Assembly: GCF_002270485.1 (NCBI RefSeq)
Contig: NZ_NQOG01000009.1
Coordinates: 1-64,000 of the forward strand
Reading direction: 5' to 3'
Source of the DNA: Anaerostipes hominis (ex Lee et al. 2021)
GTDB taxonomy: Bacteria; Bacillota; Clostridia; Lachnospirales; Lachnospiraceae
Length of the DNA stretch: 64,000 bases
The position numbers and the translations under genes were made by a program. Of this stretch, positions 40,592 through 48,599 are shown one piece after another. Every line of letters starts with the position of its first letter. Position 1 is the first letter of the stretch. Below the pieces are notes generated by a model. It saw only the letters and a list, made by a program, of their open reading frames with translations. It was not told the origin of the DNA and did no database searches.

Positions 40592-41875
40592 ATGTTTGCA
40601 GACAGAGCAAATATATATATCAGATCAGGAAAAGGCGGCAACGGCCATGTGAGTTTCCGAAGAGAGCTCTATGTGCCTAACGGCGGTCCGGACGGCGGTG
40701 ACGGAGGACGCGGCGGCGACGTGATCTTCGCTGTGGATGAAGGGATGAATACCCTGGCTGATTACCGTCATAAACGAAAATATAAAGCAGGAGACGGCGA
40801 AGAGGGCGGAAAGAGACGCTGTCATGGTGCCGACGGACAGGATGTTGTGCTGAAGGTCCCGCCCGGAACGATCATAAAAGAGAAAGAAACAGGGAAAGTA
40901 ATCCTTGATATGTCAAATAAAAAAGAACCGGTAGTGCTTTTAAAGGGAGGCCGCGGAGGGAAGGGCAATCAGCATTATGCTACGGCTGTGATGCAGGCAC
41001 CCAAATATGCGCAGCCGGGAGGCAAATGCCAGGAACTTGAGGTGATCCTGGAACTGAAGGTGATCGCCGATGTGGGACTGATAGGTTTTCCAAATGTGGG
41101 GAAATCTACGTTCTTATCCAGGGTGACCAATGCAAGGCCGAAGATCGCAAACTATCATTTTACCACACTGAATCCTAATCTGGGTGTCGTTGATCTGGCC
41201 GGAGGAAAAGGGTTTGTCATCGCGGATATTCCGGGGATCATTGAGGGAGCGTCTGAGGGAGTTGGCCTGGGATTTGAGTTTCTCCGCCACATCGACAGGA
41301 CGAAGGTCACAATCCACCTGGTGGATGCGGCTTCTGTGGAAGGCAGAGATCCAATTGCGGATATCAGGGCCATCAACGGCGAACTGGAAAAATACAATCC
41401 GGAGATCTTAAAGAGACCGCAGGTCATCGCGGCTAATAAGATCGATGCCATGACCGAAGAAGACCGGGAAACCGTGATGGATCTGCTGAAGGAAGAATTT
41501 GCAGAGAACGGTATCGAAGTATTTCCGATCTCGGCTGTCACCGGAGAAGGTGTCAAGGAGCTTTTGTGGCATGTAAGAAAGCTTCTGGACGAGCTTCCGG
41601 AAGGGGCAATGGAATTCGAGCAGGAATACGACTTAAGCTTTGAGGATGAAGAGGGAGGAATCACCGTAGCAAATCCGGAAGAAGGAGTCTTCACGGTGGA
41701 AGGTCCGAAGGTAGAGCGAATGCTCGGCTACACAAACCTGGAGTCAGAGCGCGGATTCGATTTTTTCCAGAAATTCCTGAAACGAAACGGTGTTCTTGAA
41801 GAACTGGAAGCCCTGGGAATCGAAGAAGGAGATACCGTAAAATTATATGATTTAGAATTTGATTATTACAAGTAA
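40592..41875 (+). CDS. obgE: Obg/CgtA GTPase
   Basis: 427 residues. N-terminal Gly-rich Obg fold (SGKGGNGHVSFRRE, GGDGGRGGDV, KGGRGGKGNQHYATA), central GTPase with G1 GFPNVGKSTFL, G3 DIPGIIEGASEGVGLG, G4 NKID, and the C-terminal OCT domain (from about 350) found in Firmicute Obg. Role: late 50S assembly, stringent response and, in spore formers, initiation of sporulation. ATG 40592 with AAAGGAAAA upstream; the 40568 start lies in the terminator. Confidence 0.97.
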   Translation: MFADRANIYIRSGKGGNGHVSFRRELYVPNGGPDGGDGGRGGDVIFAVDEGMNTLADYRHKRKYKAGDGEEGGKRRCHGADGQDVVLKVPPGTIIKEKETGKVILDMSNKKEPVVLLKGGRGGKGNQHYATAVMQAPKYAQPGGKCQELEVILELKVIADVGLIGFPNVGKSTFLSRVTNARPKIANYHFTTLNPNLGVVDLAGGKGFVIADIPGIIEGASEGVGLGFEFLRHIDRTKVTIHLVDAASVEGRDPIADIRAINGELEKYNPEILKRPQVIAANKIDAMTEEDRETVMDLLKEEFAENGIEVFPISAVTGEGVKELLWHVRKLLDELPEGAMEFEQEYDLSFEDEEGGITVANPEEGVFTVEGPKVERMLGYTNLESERGFDFFQKFLKRNGVLEELEALGIEEGDTVKLYDLEFDYYK

Positions 41876-41884
41876 GGAGAAGCA

Positions 41885-42175
41885 ATGACGAGTAAACAGA
41901 GAGCTTATTTGAAAAGCCTGGCGATGAAGATTGATCCTATATTCAGGATTGGGAAAGACAGCATATCCCCGGAATTGATCGAGGGAGTCAGAGAAGCCAT
42001 AGATGCCAGGGAACTGATAAAGATCGCAGTTCTTCAAAACTGCATGGATGACCCGAAGGAAGTGGCGCAGACACTGGCCGAGCGTACCAGATCTGAAGTA
42101 GTACAGGTCATCGGGAAGAAGATCGTGTTATATAAAGAGTCCAGGGATCACAAGAAGATCCAGCTGCCGAAATAA
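41885..42175 (+). CDS. yhbY: CRM-domain RNA-binding protein YhbY
   Basis: 96 residues. Family signatures: LTSKQRAYLKSLA-like start (MTSKQRAYLKSLAMKIDP), IGKDSISPELIEGVREAID, LIKIAVLQN and VVQVIGKKIVLYKES. It binds the 50S precursor during assembly. It lies directly between obgE and nadD with short gaps, in its usual order. Confidence 0.95.
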   Translation: MTSKQRAYLKSLAMKIDPIFRIGKDSISPELIEGVREAIDARELIKIAVLQNCMDDPKEVAQTLAERTRSEVVQVIGKKIVLYKESRDHKKIQLPK

Positions 42176-42204
42176 TATAAGGAGAAGGGCTTTTCGGAGG
42201 GATT

Positions 42205-42810
42205 ATGAAGAAGATAGGAATTCTTGGCGGGACATTCAACCCAATCCATCACGGACACCTGATTCTCGGGCAGACTGCCCTTGAGGATTTTGGATTGGAT
42301 AAGGTGCTGATCGTCCCGACCAAAAATCCGGCCTACAAAAAAATATCCAAAAATGTAGAGATCGAGGACCGTGTCAATATGGTCAGGATGGCCATAGAGA
42401 ACCATCCCGGTTTTGAATTTTCTGACATTGAACTGGACAGGGAAGGATATACTTATACAGTAGATACACTGAGAAAGCTCACCAGACTGCATCCTGATGC
42501 AGACTACTATTTTATCATGGGTGCAGATTCTCTGTATCAGATTGAATCGTGGAAAGATCCAGGCCAGATCTTGTCAATGGCAACGATTTTGGTTGCATCC
42601 AGGAATGATTCCAGGAGTGCATTGGATGCGCAGATTGAATACATTCAGGATAAGTATCAGGGACGTATTTATCATTTGGACAGTCCGGATTTGGAGATCT
42701 CATCGAATGAGATCAGGAAAAGGGCATCCAGAGGACAGAGCATCCGGTATTTTGTGCCGGAAGAGGTCAGACTTTATATAGAAAGAAATGATTTGTATGG
42801 AACTCAATGA
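42205..42810 (+). CDS. nadD: Nicotinate-nucleotide adenylyltransferase
   Basis: 201 residues. It makes nicotinate adenine dinucleotide in NAD synthesis. Nucleotidyltransferase motifs GILGGTFNPIHHGHL (HxGH) at the start and SSNEIRKRASRGQSIRY (ISSTxIR-type) near the end, with YFIMGADSLYQIESW between. ATG 42205 follows GGAGGG. It overlaps yqeK. Confidence 0.96.
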   Translation: MKKIGILGGTFNPIHHGHLILGQTALEDFGLDKVLIVPTKNPAYKKISKNVEIEDRVNMVRMAIENHPGFEFSDIELDREGYTYTVDTLRKLTRLHPDADYYFIMGADSLYQIESWKDPGQILSMATILVASRNDSRSALDAQIEYIQDKYQGRIYHLDSPDLEISSNEIRKRASRGQSIRYFVPEEVRLYIERNDLYGTQ

Positions 42811-43369
42811 GATAAAGAAAAAGCTGTCGGGAAACCTGAAAGAGAGCCGTTATACACATACGCTAGGTGTGGCCTACACCGCATCTGCGATGGCAATGGC
42901 TCTGGGAGCGGACATTCAAAAGGCATTCAGGGCAGGGCTGCTCCACGACTGTGCGAAAGGGTATCCCATAGAACGGCAGATGAAACTCTGCAGTCAATAT
43001 GGGATCATATTGACAAGAGAAATGAAAGAAAGTCCGCAGCTTCTTCATTCTGCACTGGCACCGTATATAGCAAGGGACTGCTACGGCAATGAGGATGCAG
43101 AGATTGCATCTGCGGTGGAATGTCATACAACCGGAAAGCCAGGAATGAGCCTTTTAGATAAGATTATATTTATCGCCGACTATATAGAGCCGGGCAGAAA
43201 GGACATACCGGGTCTTTCCGAGGCCAGGCGGCTTGCATTTTCGGATATCAACCAATGTCTTCTCAAAATAATTGAAAATACCATGCAGTATCTGAAAAGC
43301 AGGGATCAGGCGATTGATCCAAGGACGACAGAGACTCATGAATACTACAAGGAGGGTGATCACACATGA
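42797..43369 (+). CDS. yqeK: HD-domain phosphohydrolase YqeK
   Basis: 190 residues from ATG 42797 (an ATG at 42788 is equally possible; neither has a strong ribosome site and both lie within nadD, so re-initiation is likely). HD signature: RYTHTLGVAYTA, then GLLHDCAKGYP (HD), LHSALAPYIAR and SLLDKIIFIADYIEPGRKD. YqeK hydrolyses diadenosine tetraphosphate. Its place between nadD and rsfS is universal in Firmicutes. Confidence 0.93.
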   Translation: MELNEIKKKLSGNLKESRYTHTLGVAYTASAMAMALGADIQKAFRAGLLHDCAKGYPIERQMKLCSQYGIILTREMKESPQLLHSALAPYIARDCYGNEDAEIASAVECHTTGKPGMSLLDKIIFIADYIEPGRKDIPGLSEARRLAFSDINQCLLKIIENTMQYLKSRDQAIDPRTTETHEYYKEGDHT

Positions 43370-43719
43370 ATCAGTCTTTAGAAATGACAAAAATTGCTTA
43401 TAAAGCGTTAGAAGAAAAGCTGGCGGAGGAGATCAAGGTCTTAGACATCCGCTCGATCTCCGTCATTGCCGATTATTTTATCATAGCCAACGGAAAAAAT
43501 AAGAATCAGGTGCAGGCCATTGTCGACAATGTACAGGATGCTTTGCAGAAAGCGGGATATGAGATGAAACAGATGGAAGGATATCAGAACGGAACTTGGG
43601 TTTTGATAGACTTCGGTGATATCGTGATCCATATTTTTGATCAGGAAAACCGTCTGTTTTATGATCTCGAGAGAATCTGGAAGGACGGAGTGGAAGTCTC
43701 TTTGGAAGAGGGAGAATAG
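43366..43719 (+). CDS. rsfS: Ribosome silencing factor
   Basis: 117 residues. Signatures IKVLDIRSISVIADYFIIA, NGKNKNQVQAIVDNV, EGYQNGTWVLIDFGDIVIHI and FYDLERIW. It binds L14 and blocks subunit joining when nutrients are low. ATG overlaps the yqeK stop by four bases and is preceded by AGGAGGG. A terminator follows, ending the cluster that starts at obgE. Confidence 0.96.
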   Translation: MNQSLEMTKIAYKALEEKLAEEIKVLDIRSISVIADYFIIANGKNKNQVQAIVDNVQDALQKAGYEMKQMEGYQNGTWVLIDFGDIVIHIFDQENRLFYDLERIWKDGVEVSLEEGE

Positions 43720-43773
43720 CACTCTGCCAGAAGGCAAGAAGCGGGCGGACCGTTTTCAGTTATAACTTAGGAC

Positions 43774-43819
43774 AAACTGCCGCATGAGCTGAGATATTTG
43801 GCTGTTCGGCAGTTTTTTT
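43774..43819 (+). terminator. Terminator after rsfS
   Basis: AAACTGCCG (43774-43782) pairs with CGGCAGTTT (43807-43815); an inner AGC/GCT pair shortens the loop; six more T/C residues follow. Confidence 0.8.
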
Positions 43820-43957
43820 CATAGGTGAGACTTTGATAAACCTGGATCTTGTGAATGCAATGGGGTTTACAAGTTATTTTAAATCTGCCTCAGGAGCAAA
43901 CCAAAGTAAGCTCTGCTGATCGGAAAGAAAAAGAAACTGTAGAGAAGGATGGACAGG
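43820..43957 (+). other. Gap between rsfS and lexA
   Basis: A short frame reads LINLDLVNAMGFTSYFKSAS before a stop at about 43920, which looks coding-like but is not recognised and has no start or ribosome site. It may be a scrap of a lost gene. Nothing else is visible. Confidence 0.25.
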
Positions 43958-43995
43958 AAAAAAGAAGAAAAGCCGAGGTGCTTTTCTTCTTTTTT
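43958..43995. terminator. Terminator of lexA (bidirectional)
   Basis: AAAAAAGAAGAAAAGC (43958-43973) pairs with GCTTTTCTTCTTTTTT (43980-43995), loop six bases; the A and T runs give it function on both strands. It lies 30 bases past the lexA stop. Confidence 0.85.
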
Positions 43996-44025
43996 GTTAA
44001 GATTATGTATAGTCTGGATGTCAGA

Positions 44026-44643
44026 TTATGACATGCTGCGGTAAAGGCCGATGACCTTTCCTAAAATAGAAACTTCATCTACGATGATCGGGTCCATAAA
44101 ATCGTTTTCCGGCTGAAGTCGGTAATGCCCGTCTTCTTTGAAGAATCGTTTGACTGTGGCGGAATCTTCTATAAGAGCTACCACGATGTCGTTATTTTCA
44201 GCGGAAGGAGTTTCCTCGACGATCACCATGTCACCGTCATAGATGCCGATATTGATCATGCTGTCGCCTTTCACATGGAGCATAAAGGTGCTTTTGGAGC
44301 CGATAAACTCAGGAAGCATGGGAAAGTAGTCTTCGATGTTCTCAGTGGCGATGATCGGTTCTCCTGCGGTCACGGTTCCTACTATAGGAATGTTCACAAC
44401 CTCGCGCCTCGTGAGCTGGAAGTCATCGTCAATGATCTCAATGGCCCTTGGTTTTGTCGGATCTCTTCGGATATAGCCCTTGCGCTCTAAAGACTCCAAG
44501 TGGGAATGGACAGAAGAGGTGGACTTCAGACTGACAGCGGCACAAATCTCACGGACTGCGGGCGGATAACCCTTTTCCAGTATCTGAGATTTTATATATT
44601 CTAAGATTTGTTCTTGTTTTGGGCTCAGCTTTTGTTTGCTCAT
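44026..44643 (-). CDS. lexA: SOS repressor LexA
   Basis: 205 residues. N-terminal winged helix-turn-helix ([20 protein letters not shown]), self-cleavage bond A93-G94 (VTAGEP), catalytic S128 ([14 protein letters not shown]) and K165 (SATVKRFF). It represses SOS genes until RecA triggers cleavage. ATG 44643 is behind AAGGAGG. It is divergent from a yneA-like gene, and the 150 bases between them hold one perfect and three near-perfect LexA boxes, so autoregulation is expected. Confidence 0.97.
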   Translation of the reverse strand: MSKQKLSPKQEQILEYIKSQILEKGYPPAVREICAAVSLKSTSSVHSHLESLERKGYIRRDPTKPRAIEIIDDDFQLTRREVVNIPIVGTVTAGEPIIATENIEDYFPMLPEFIGSKSTFMLHVKGDSMINIGIYDGDMVIVEETPSAENNDIVVALIEDSATVKRFFKEDGHYRLQPENDFMDPIIVDEVSILGKVIGLYRSMS

Positions 44644-44693
44644 AATGTGCCTCCTTTATTTTCTTGCTATTATCTTACCATATATTACAGATT

Positions 44694-44779
44694 GAAACAA
44701 GTGTTCCCGAACAAATTTTCGGAAAGACGTTGACAAACGAACGCGCGTTCTTTATAATAGAATTATAAACAAATGTTCG
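44694..44779. promoter_or_regulatory. SOS control region: consensus promoter and LexA boxes
   Basis: The promoter TTGACA (44730-44735), spacer 17, TATAAT (44753-44758) drives the yneA-like gene. In its spacer is CGAACGCGCGTTCT (44738-44751), a perfect GAAC-N4-GTTC LexA box. Further sites differ by one base: AAACAAGTGTTC (44695-44706), GAACAAATTTTC (44709-44720) and AAACAAATGTTC (44767-44778). The first two lie towards lexA, the last after the yneA transcription start. Together they explain tight divergent SOS control. Confidence 0.88.
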
Positions 44780-44794
44780 ATAGGAGGATGCGTT

Positions 44795-45094
44795 ATGAAA
44801 ACACTGAAGATAAAAGTTTTGATCACAGTCTTATTTATTGTTACGATTTTGGGTATCGCTGGCGCCGTTATGGCAGAGAGCCGGCAGGTGGCGGGAGCTG
44901 CCGACGGCAGAAAGAAGTATTTTACCAGTATCCGGATTAAAAAGGGAGACAGTCTTTGGAATATAGCAAAAAGCCGTATATCGGAGGAATACAGCTCTGT
45001 CGGTGAATATGTGGAAGAAGTATGCGAGACCAATCATATCTATGACGGCGAGATCAAGGAAGGTATGTACCTGGTTGTCCCATATTACAAATGA
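44795..45094 (+). CDS. YneA-like SOS cell-division suppressor with LysM domain
   Basis: 99 residues. One N-terminal membrane helix (about 6-28) and a C-terminal LysM-like domain (KKGDSLWNIAKSRI, then GEYVEEVCETNHIYDGEIKE and GMYLVVPYY). This is the build of B. subtilis YneA, which halts division during DNA damage and is likewise encoded divergently from lexA. ATG 44795 follows AGGAGG. The LexA box in its promoter makes SOS induction very likely. Sequence identity to YneA itself is limited, so the role is inferred from architecture and context. Confidence 0.85.
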   Translation: MKTLKIKVLITVLFIVTILGIAGAVMAESRQVAGAADGRKKYFTSIRIKKGDSLWNIAKSRISEEYSSVGEYVEEVCETNHIYDGEIKEGMYLVVPYYK

Positions 45095-45140
45095 CCCTGT
45101 GACGAGTATGAGGTTACGAATCGCTTCGGAAGTTAACATA

Positions 45141-45177
45141 AAAGGCCGGAACAACTTGGCATTGAGTTGTTCCGGCC
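45141..45177. terminator. Terminator between yneA-like gene and amidase
   Basis: GGCCGGAACAACT (45144-45156) pairs perfectly with AGTTGTTCCGGCC (45165-45177). The T run is on the minus strand, so it ends chiefly the amidase gene; the perfect 13-pair stem may also stop the converging transcript. Confidence 0.8.
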
Positions 45178-45197
45178 TCCTGTAACAGATAAATTTC

Positions 45198-46679
45198 TTA
45201 TCGTTTGCTCGGATACGTGGAAAAAGAGTTTACGATAGCGTTGTATACGGCTTTTCCATAGGTACCGGTATTGCTTTTCATTTTTTTTGCTTCTGCCTCG
45301 TTGGAGATGAAACCGATTTCTGTAAGACTGGAAGCAGTCTTTGTGTTTCTCAGGACAGCCAGTCCTGTCCGGTTTTTAAGTCCCCGGTTCGTAAAGCCTG
45401 TGGCAGGCCGCACATATGCATGGATCTTGTTTGACCAGTTATAACTGGTAAGACCTGAGGATGACTTATAACCTTTGGAGTTATAGAGAGTCTCTGTTCC
45501 GTGGGCGGAAGGAGTCGCTGAGTTTATGTGGACACTGATAAAACGGTCAGCCCCTACATTGTTTGCCAGATCTGAGCGGTATGACAAAGACGGATACCAG
45601 TCGGACAGCCGTGTGTAGTAGACTTTATATCCGGAATTCTTGTTAAAATATGATTTGGCAGACTGGACGATTTTGAGTGTCAGATCTTTTTCCCTGAGCC
45701 CGTTTCCGGTAGCTCCGGAATCAGACCCTCCGTGTCCCGCATCCAATACAACAATGCGGCTGTATATCTTCTTCGGTGAATCATACTTTACATAGATATA
45801 ATCAGATGTCTGTGAGACTGCATAAGCCTTAATCACATCTTTTCTCGGACGGATATAGATATTCGTATAGCCGCCGCTGTATGTGACAGTATAGGAACGG
45901 AAGTACTTGTCCGTTTTTATGTAGCGGTTGGAACTGGAGCTAAAGTGTGTTTTATAGTTGCCCTTTACCTTGATGATCAGTCTGCGGTTGCTGTAATCAT
46001 CTGATGTCGAGATAGCCGAAGATGAAAGTCCGCTTGGTTTCTTTATCCTCACACTGTAATTTGAGGCAGAAGCAGTGATCCTTGTTCCGGGCGTGATACT
46101 TGAAGTGCCTGAGCAAGAGGAGCCTGAACTGCTTCCAGAAGATGAGGAAGACAGACTCTTCGTTGTTATGAGACCGCTTTTCTGTGAGGAGCTCCACTTA
46201 TAACTGTGTCCGAGTTTTGTGATACAGAATGCACCAGGCACATAGATATAATTCTTTTTACGTGCATAAGAATATACCTTTCTTGCCGGTGTAGGCATCT
46301 TGGTCTTCTTGCCGTTTACATAAGCATACATGCTGTCAAGAGTCATGACCACAGATTTGCTTCCCCGTTTCAGGGTTACTTTTTTTGTTTTGGATGAGTA
46401 GCTGTAAGACACCCCCAGGCTCTTTTGTTTTTCAAACAGCCAGTATGCTGAGTACATAGAAGTATTAGCCCGTGAAAATCCAGGAGCATAGGTCTTTACA
46501 ATTGTGCCGTTGATTTTGACATTCCGGCATTTCTTTTTCTGCTTTTTTCCTGCAATCTTTAAGGTATAATATTTGCCTGCTTTTGGTACTGAGGCAGCTT
46601 GTACGGTGGATGCAGGGATCGTAGTTGCTGTTAGCATCATAATTGATAAATAAGCAATAGATTTTTTTAAATTATTCAT
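45198..46679 (-). CDS. Secreted N-acetylmuramoyl-L-alanine amidase (paralogue 1)
   Basis: 493 residues. Signal peptide about 1-30 (VQAAS cut). Domain A about 35-170: AYWLFEKQKSLGVSYSYSS, KTKKVTLKRGSKSVVMTLDS and PAFIVPG-like VPGAFCITKLG, resembling the copper-amine-oxidase N-terminal type fold. Ser-rich linker about 175-195. Domain B about 200-310: beta strands as in AMIN domains. C-terminal Amidase_3 zinc domain: VVLDAGHGGSDSGATGNG (His), REKDLTL (Glu), FISVHINSA (His) and the closing LTEIGFISN Glu. It cleaves MurNAc-Ala bonds. Start ATG 46679 follows AAAGGACGG; a longer frame to 46751 has none. A paralogue lies directly upstream. Confidence 0.93.
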   Translation of the reverse strand: MNNLKKSIAYLSIMMLTATTIPASTVQAASVPKAGKYYTLKIAGKKQKKKCRNVKINGTIVKTYAPGFSRANTSMYSAYWLFEKQKSLGVSYSYSSKTKKVTLKRGSKSVVMTLDSMYAYVNGKKTKMPTPARKVYSYARKKNYIYVPGAFCITKLGHSYKWSSSQKSGLITTKSLSSSSSGSSSGSSCSGTSSITPGTRITASASNYSVRIKKPSGLSSSAISTSDDYSNRRLIIKVKGNYKTHFSSSSNRYIKTDKYFRSYTVTYSGGYTNIYIRPRKDVIKAYAVSQTSDYIYVKYDSPKKIYSRIVVLDAGHGGSDSGATGNGLREKDLTLKIVQSAKSYFNKNSGYKVYYTRLSDWYPSLSYRSDLANNVGADRFISVHINSATPSAHGTETLYNSKGYKSSSGLTSYNWSNKIHAYVRPATGFTNRGLKNRTGLAVLRNTKTASSLTEIGFISNEAEAKKMKSNTGTYGKAVYNAIVNSFSTYPSKR

Positions 46680-46740
46680 ACTTTTCCGTCCTTTCGCGTA
46701 AATTGTAACATAATCGTAATAAAAATGCAATGAATATATA

Positions 46741-46799
46741 AAAAATCCCATAATACTTTACTTTTTGGGGGATTCTCCAAAAGAAATATCATGGGATTT
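46741..46799 (-). terminator. Terminator of amidase paralogue 2
   Basis: On the minus strand the arm at 46799-46784 pairs with 46758-46743 (AAATCCCAT core) and an inner TTTTGG/CCAAAA pair shortens the loop; six T residues follow. It separates the two amidase transcripts. Confidence 0.75.
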
Positions 46800-46833
46800 C
46801 AGCTGAGGTCATGATCACTGGCGTTCTGTGCAG

Positions 46834-48297
46834 CTAAAATGAGGCCAGGATTCCATCATAAAATGCTTTTCCGATCTTTGTATAATTGTTTTTCATGGAG
46901 GAAGCCTCCGTAGGATTGGATATGAACCCCACCTCTCCGAGCGTTGCTGCGGTTTTGGAGTAAGTCAGAACAGCAACCCCGTTGACACCAGGAACTCTTT
47001 GTTTTAATCCTCGGTCTGTAAATCCTGTTGCGCTTCTCAGTTTTTTGTGAACGTCCTTTGCCAGTGCTTTGCCGGTCAGGCTGCTGTAAGGAGAAGGAGC
47101 CTTTCCGCCTTTTGGATTGTAGAGGGTCTCAGTACCTTTGGCTGAATAACTGATCTTTCCTACATCATTGATATGGACACTGACAAACCGGTCTGCCCCT
47201 ACGTTATTTGCCATCTGATACCGCTCTGACAGAGTTGGATACCAGTCAGAAAGTCTCGTGTAATAAACTTTATAATTGGCATTCCGATCAAAATAATACT
47301 TCGTTTTCTGTACAATGGAGAGGGTCATATTTTTTTCCTTAAGTCCGTTTCCTGTGGCGCCCGTATCGCTTCCTCCATGTCCTGCATCCACAACGATAAC
47401 TCTCGAAAACATAGATTTCGGAGCCGCATACTTCACATAGATATAACTGGAATCCTGTGTGATGCTAAAGCCTTTGATGGAGCTTGTTTTCAGATAGATC
47501 TTGGTCTTTCCTCCGGTATAGGATACGGAATAGGTCAGACTATCCTTTATATTCCGGTTGGAAGAAGAGGAAAAATGGGTTTTATAATTGCCGTTGATAT
47601 TTAATACTAGCCGTTTGTTCCAATAATCATCCTCAGAGGTGACCGCAGATGAAGACAAGCCGGCAGGTTTTTTCAGGCGGATTGAATAATTGCTGCTGCT
47701 TGCGGTGACTTTTGTTTTCGGTGCAACTACCCCGCCGGTAGACGGAGCTGTGGATGTGGGTGGAGCTGATCCTTGGCCAGATGAGGAAGAAGCTTTCATC
47801 ACGCCGGATAAGAGCCGATTGTTCCAGGTATAGGAAATGCCGAGCTTTCCGGCAACAGTCTGTCCCGGCACCATAATATAATTTTTCTTTTTTGCCACAT
47901 AGCGGACTTTTCTTGGGGCAGCGGGAAGTGTAAAAGATTTACCGTTTAAAGTGGCTTTTTTGCTGTCTAGGGTCATGACGACTGTCTTATTGCCTCTTTT
48001 AAAAGTAATTTTCTTTGTCTTGCTTGTATATTTATAAGAGGTACCTAAAGATTTGCACTTGCCAAAAATCCAGTAGGCAGAGTACATGGACGTGGAACCG
48101 TCCAAAAATCCGGGCATATTTGTCTTAATAACGGTGTTATTGTACCGGGCATTCAGAGCTTTCTTTGTATAGGTTTTTTTGTTGTGAGTATACTGTACTT
48201 TAAAAATGCTCCCTGCACTGATAGCAGAAGCCGGATGAATGCTTGCGGCAAGCATCATGGCGGAGAGGCCAGCGCAAAGAAGTGTCTTTCGATTCAT
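46834..48297 (-). CDS. Secreted N-acetylmuramoyl-L-alanine amidase (paralogue 2)
   Basis: 487 residues with the same plan as its neighbour: signal peptide (HPASA cut), domain A with AYWIFGKCKSLGTSYKYTS and FKRGNKTVVMTLDS, a Ser/Pro/Thr linker (QGSAPPTSTAPSTG), domain B, and Amidase_3 with VVDAGHGGSDTGATGNG, KEKNMTL, FVSVHIND and LGEVGFISNP. A difference is an extra insert KISYSAKGTETLYNPKGG to SPYSSLTGKALAKDV, including residues around the paralogue's shorter loop. ATG 48297 follows AAAGGGGAAT with its own promoter. The two arose by tandem duplication; both keep all zinc ligands so both should be active wall hydrolases. Confidence 0.93.
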   Translation of the reverse strand: MNRKTLLCAGLSAMMLAASIHPASAISAGSIFKVQYTHNKKTYTKKALNARYNNTVIKTNMPGFLDGSTSMYSAYWIFGKCKSLGTSYKYTSKTKKITFKRGNKTVVMTLDSKKATLNGKSFTLPAAPRKVRYVAKKKNYIMVPGQTVAGKLGISYTWNNRLLSGVMKASSSSGQGSAPPTSTAPSTGGVVAPKTKVTASSSNYSIRLKKPAGLSSSAVTSEDDYWNKRLVLNINGNYKTHFSSSSNRNIKDSLTYSVSYTGGKTKIYLKTSSIKGFSITQDSSYIYVKYAAPKSMFSRVIVVDAGHGGSDTGATGNGLKEKNMTLSIVQKTKYYFDRNANYKVYYTRLSDWYPTLSERYQMANNVGADRFVSVHINDVGKISYSAKGTETLYNPKGGKAPSPYSSLTGKALAKDVHKKLRSATGFTDRGLKQRVPGVNGVAVLTYSKTAATLGEVGFISNPTEASSMKNNYTKIGKAFYDGILASF

Positions 48298-48334
48298 ATG
48301 TATTCCCCTTTTCCTTTTTTATTCTTTTTCTGCC

Positions 48335-48363
48335 ATTATAATATATTTTTCTGTCTGAAACAA
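48335..48363 (-). promoter_or_regulatory. Promoter of amidase paralogue 2
   Basis: On the minus strand TTGTTT (48363-48358) and TATAAT (48340-48335) with a 17-base spacer, 37 bases before the ATG. Confidence 0.65.
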
Positions 48364-48599
48364 TAGTGTAATAGGGAATGGTAAATTATGAAAGAAAATT
48401 ATGGGCTAATTCAAATAATTTGTTATAAATCATGTTAAAACAACAAAAAGGTCCAGAGAATCACATATTCAATGAAAAAACTATTTTCAATCTATATTAA
48501 AATATGGTATTCTATTATATAAGTTCGCTTCGGGAGGGAGAGGGAACCCTCTATATTATAGAAGAAGAACAATCAATGAAATAGCGACAGGAGAAGAAA
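48364..48599 (+). other. Gap and leader before azlC
   Basis: No gene. An extended -10 (TG at 48505, TATTCT 48508-48513) is a likely azlC promoter, with a poor -35. The inverted repeat TTCTATTATATA (48510-48521) and TATATTATAGAA (48552-48563) brackets a G+A-rich loop that includes AGAGGGAACCCTCT. It might be a leader structure or an operator. No T-box features are visible. Confidence 0.4.

Noticed and set aside
44703-44712. GTTCCCGAAC as an extra LexA operator
   Set aside because: The half-sites are in the opposite order (GTTC-N2-GAAC), not GAAC-N4-GTTC; the overlapping near-boxes explain it.
46080-46170. Short tandem repeat in the amidase gene
   Set aside because: It is the Ser-rich interdomain linker and varies at codon level; it does not extend beyond the linker.
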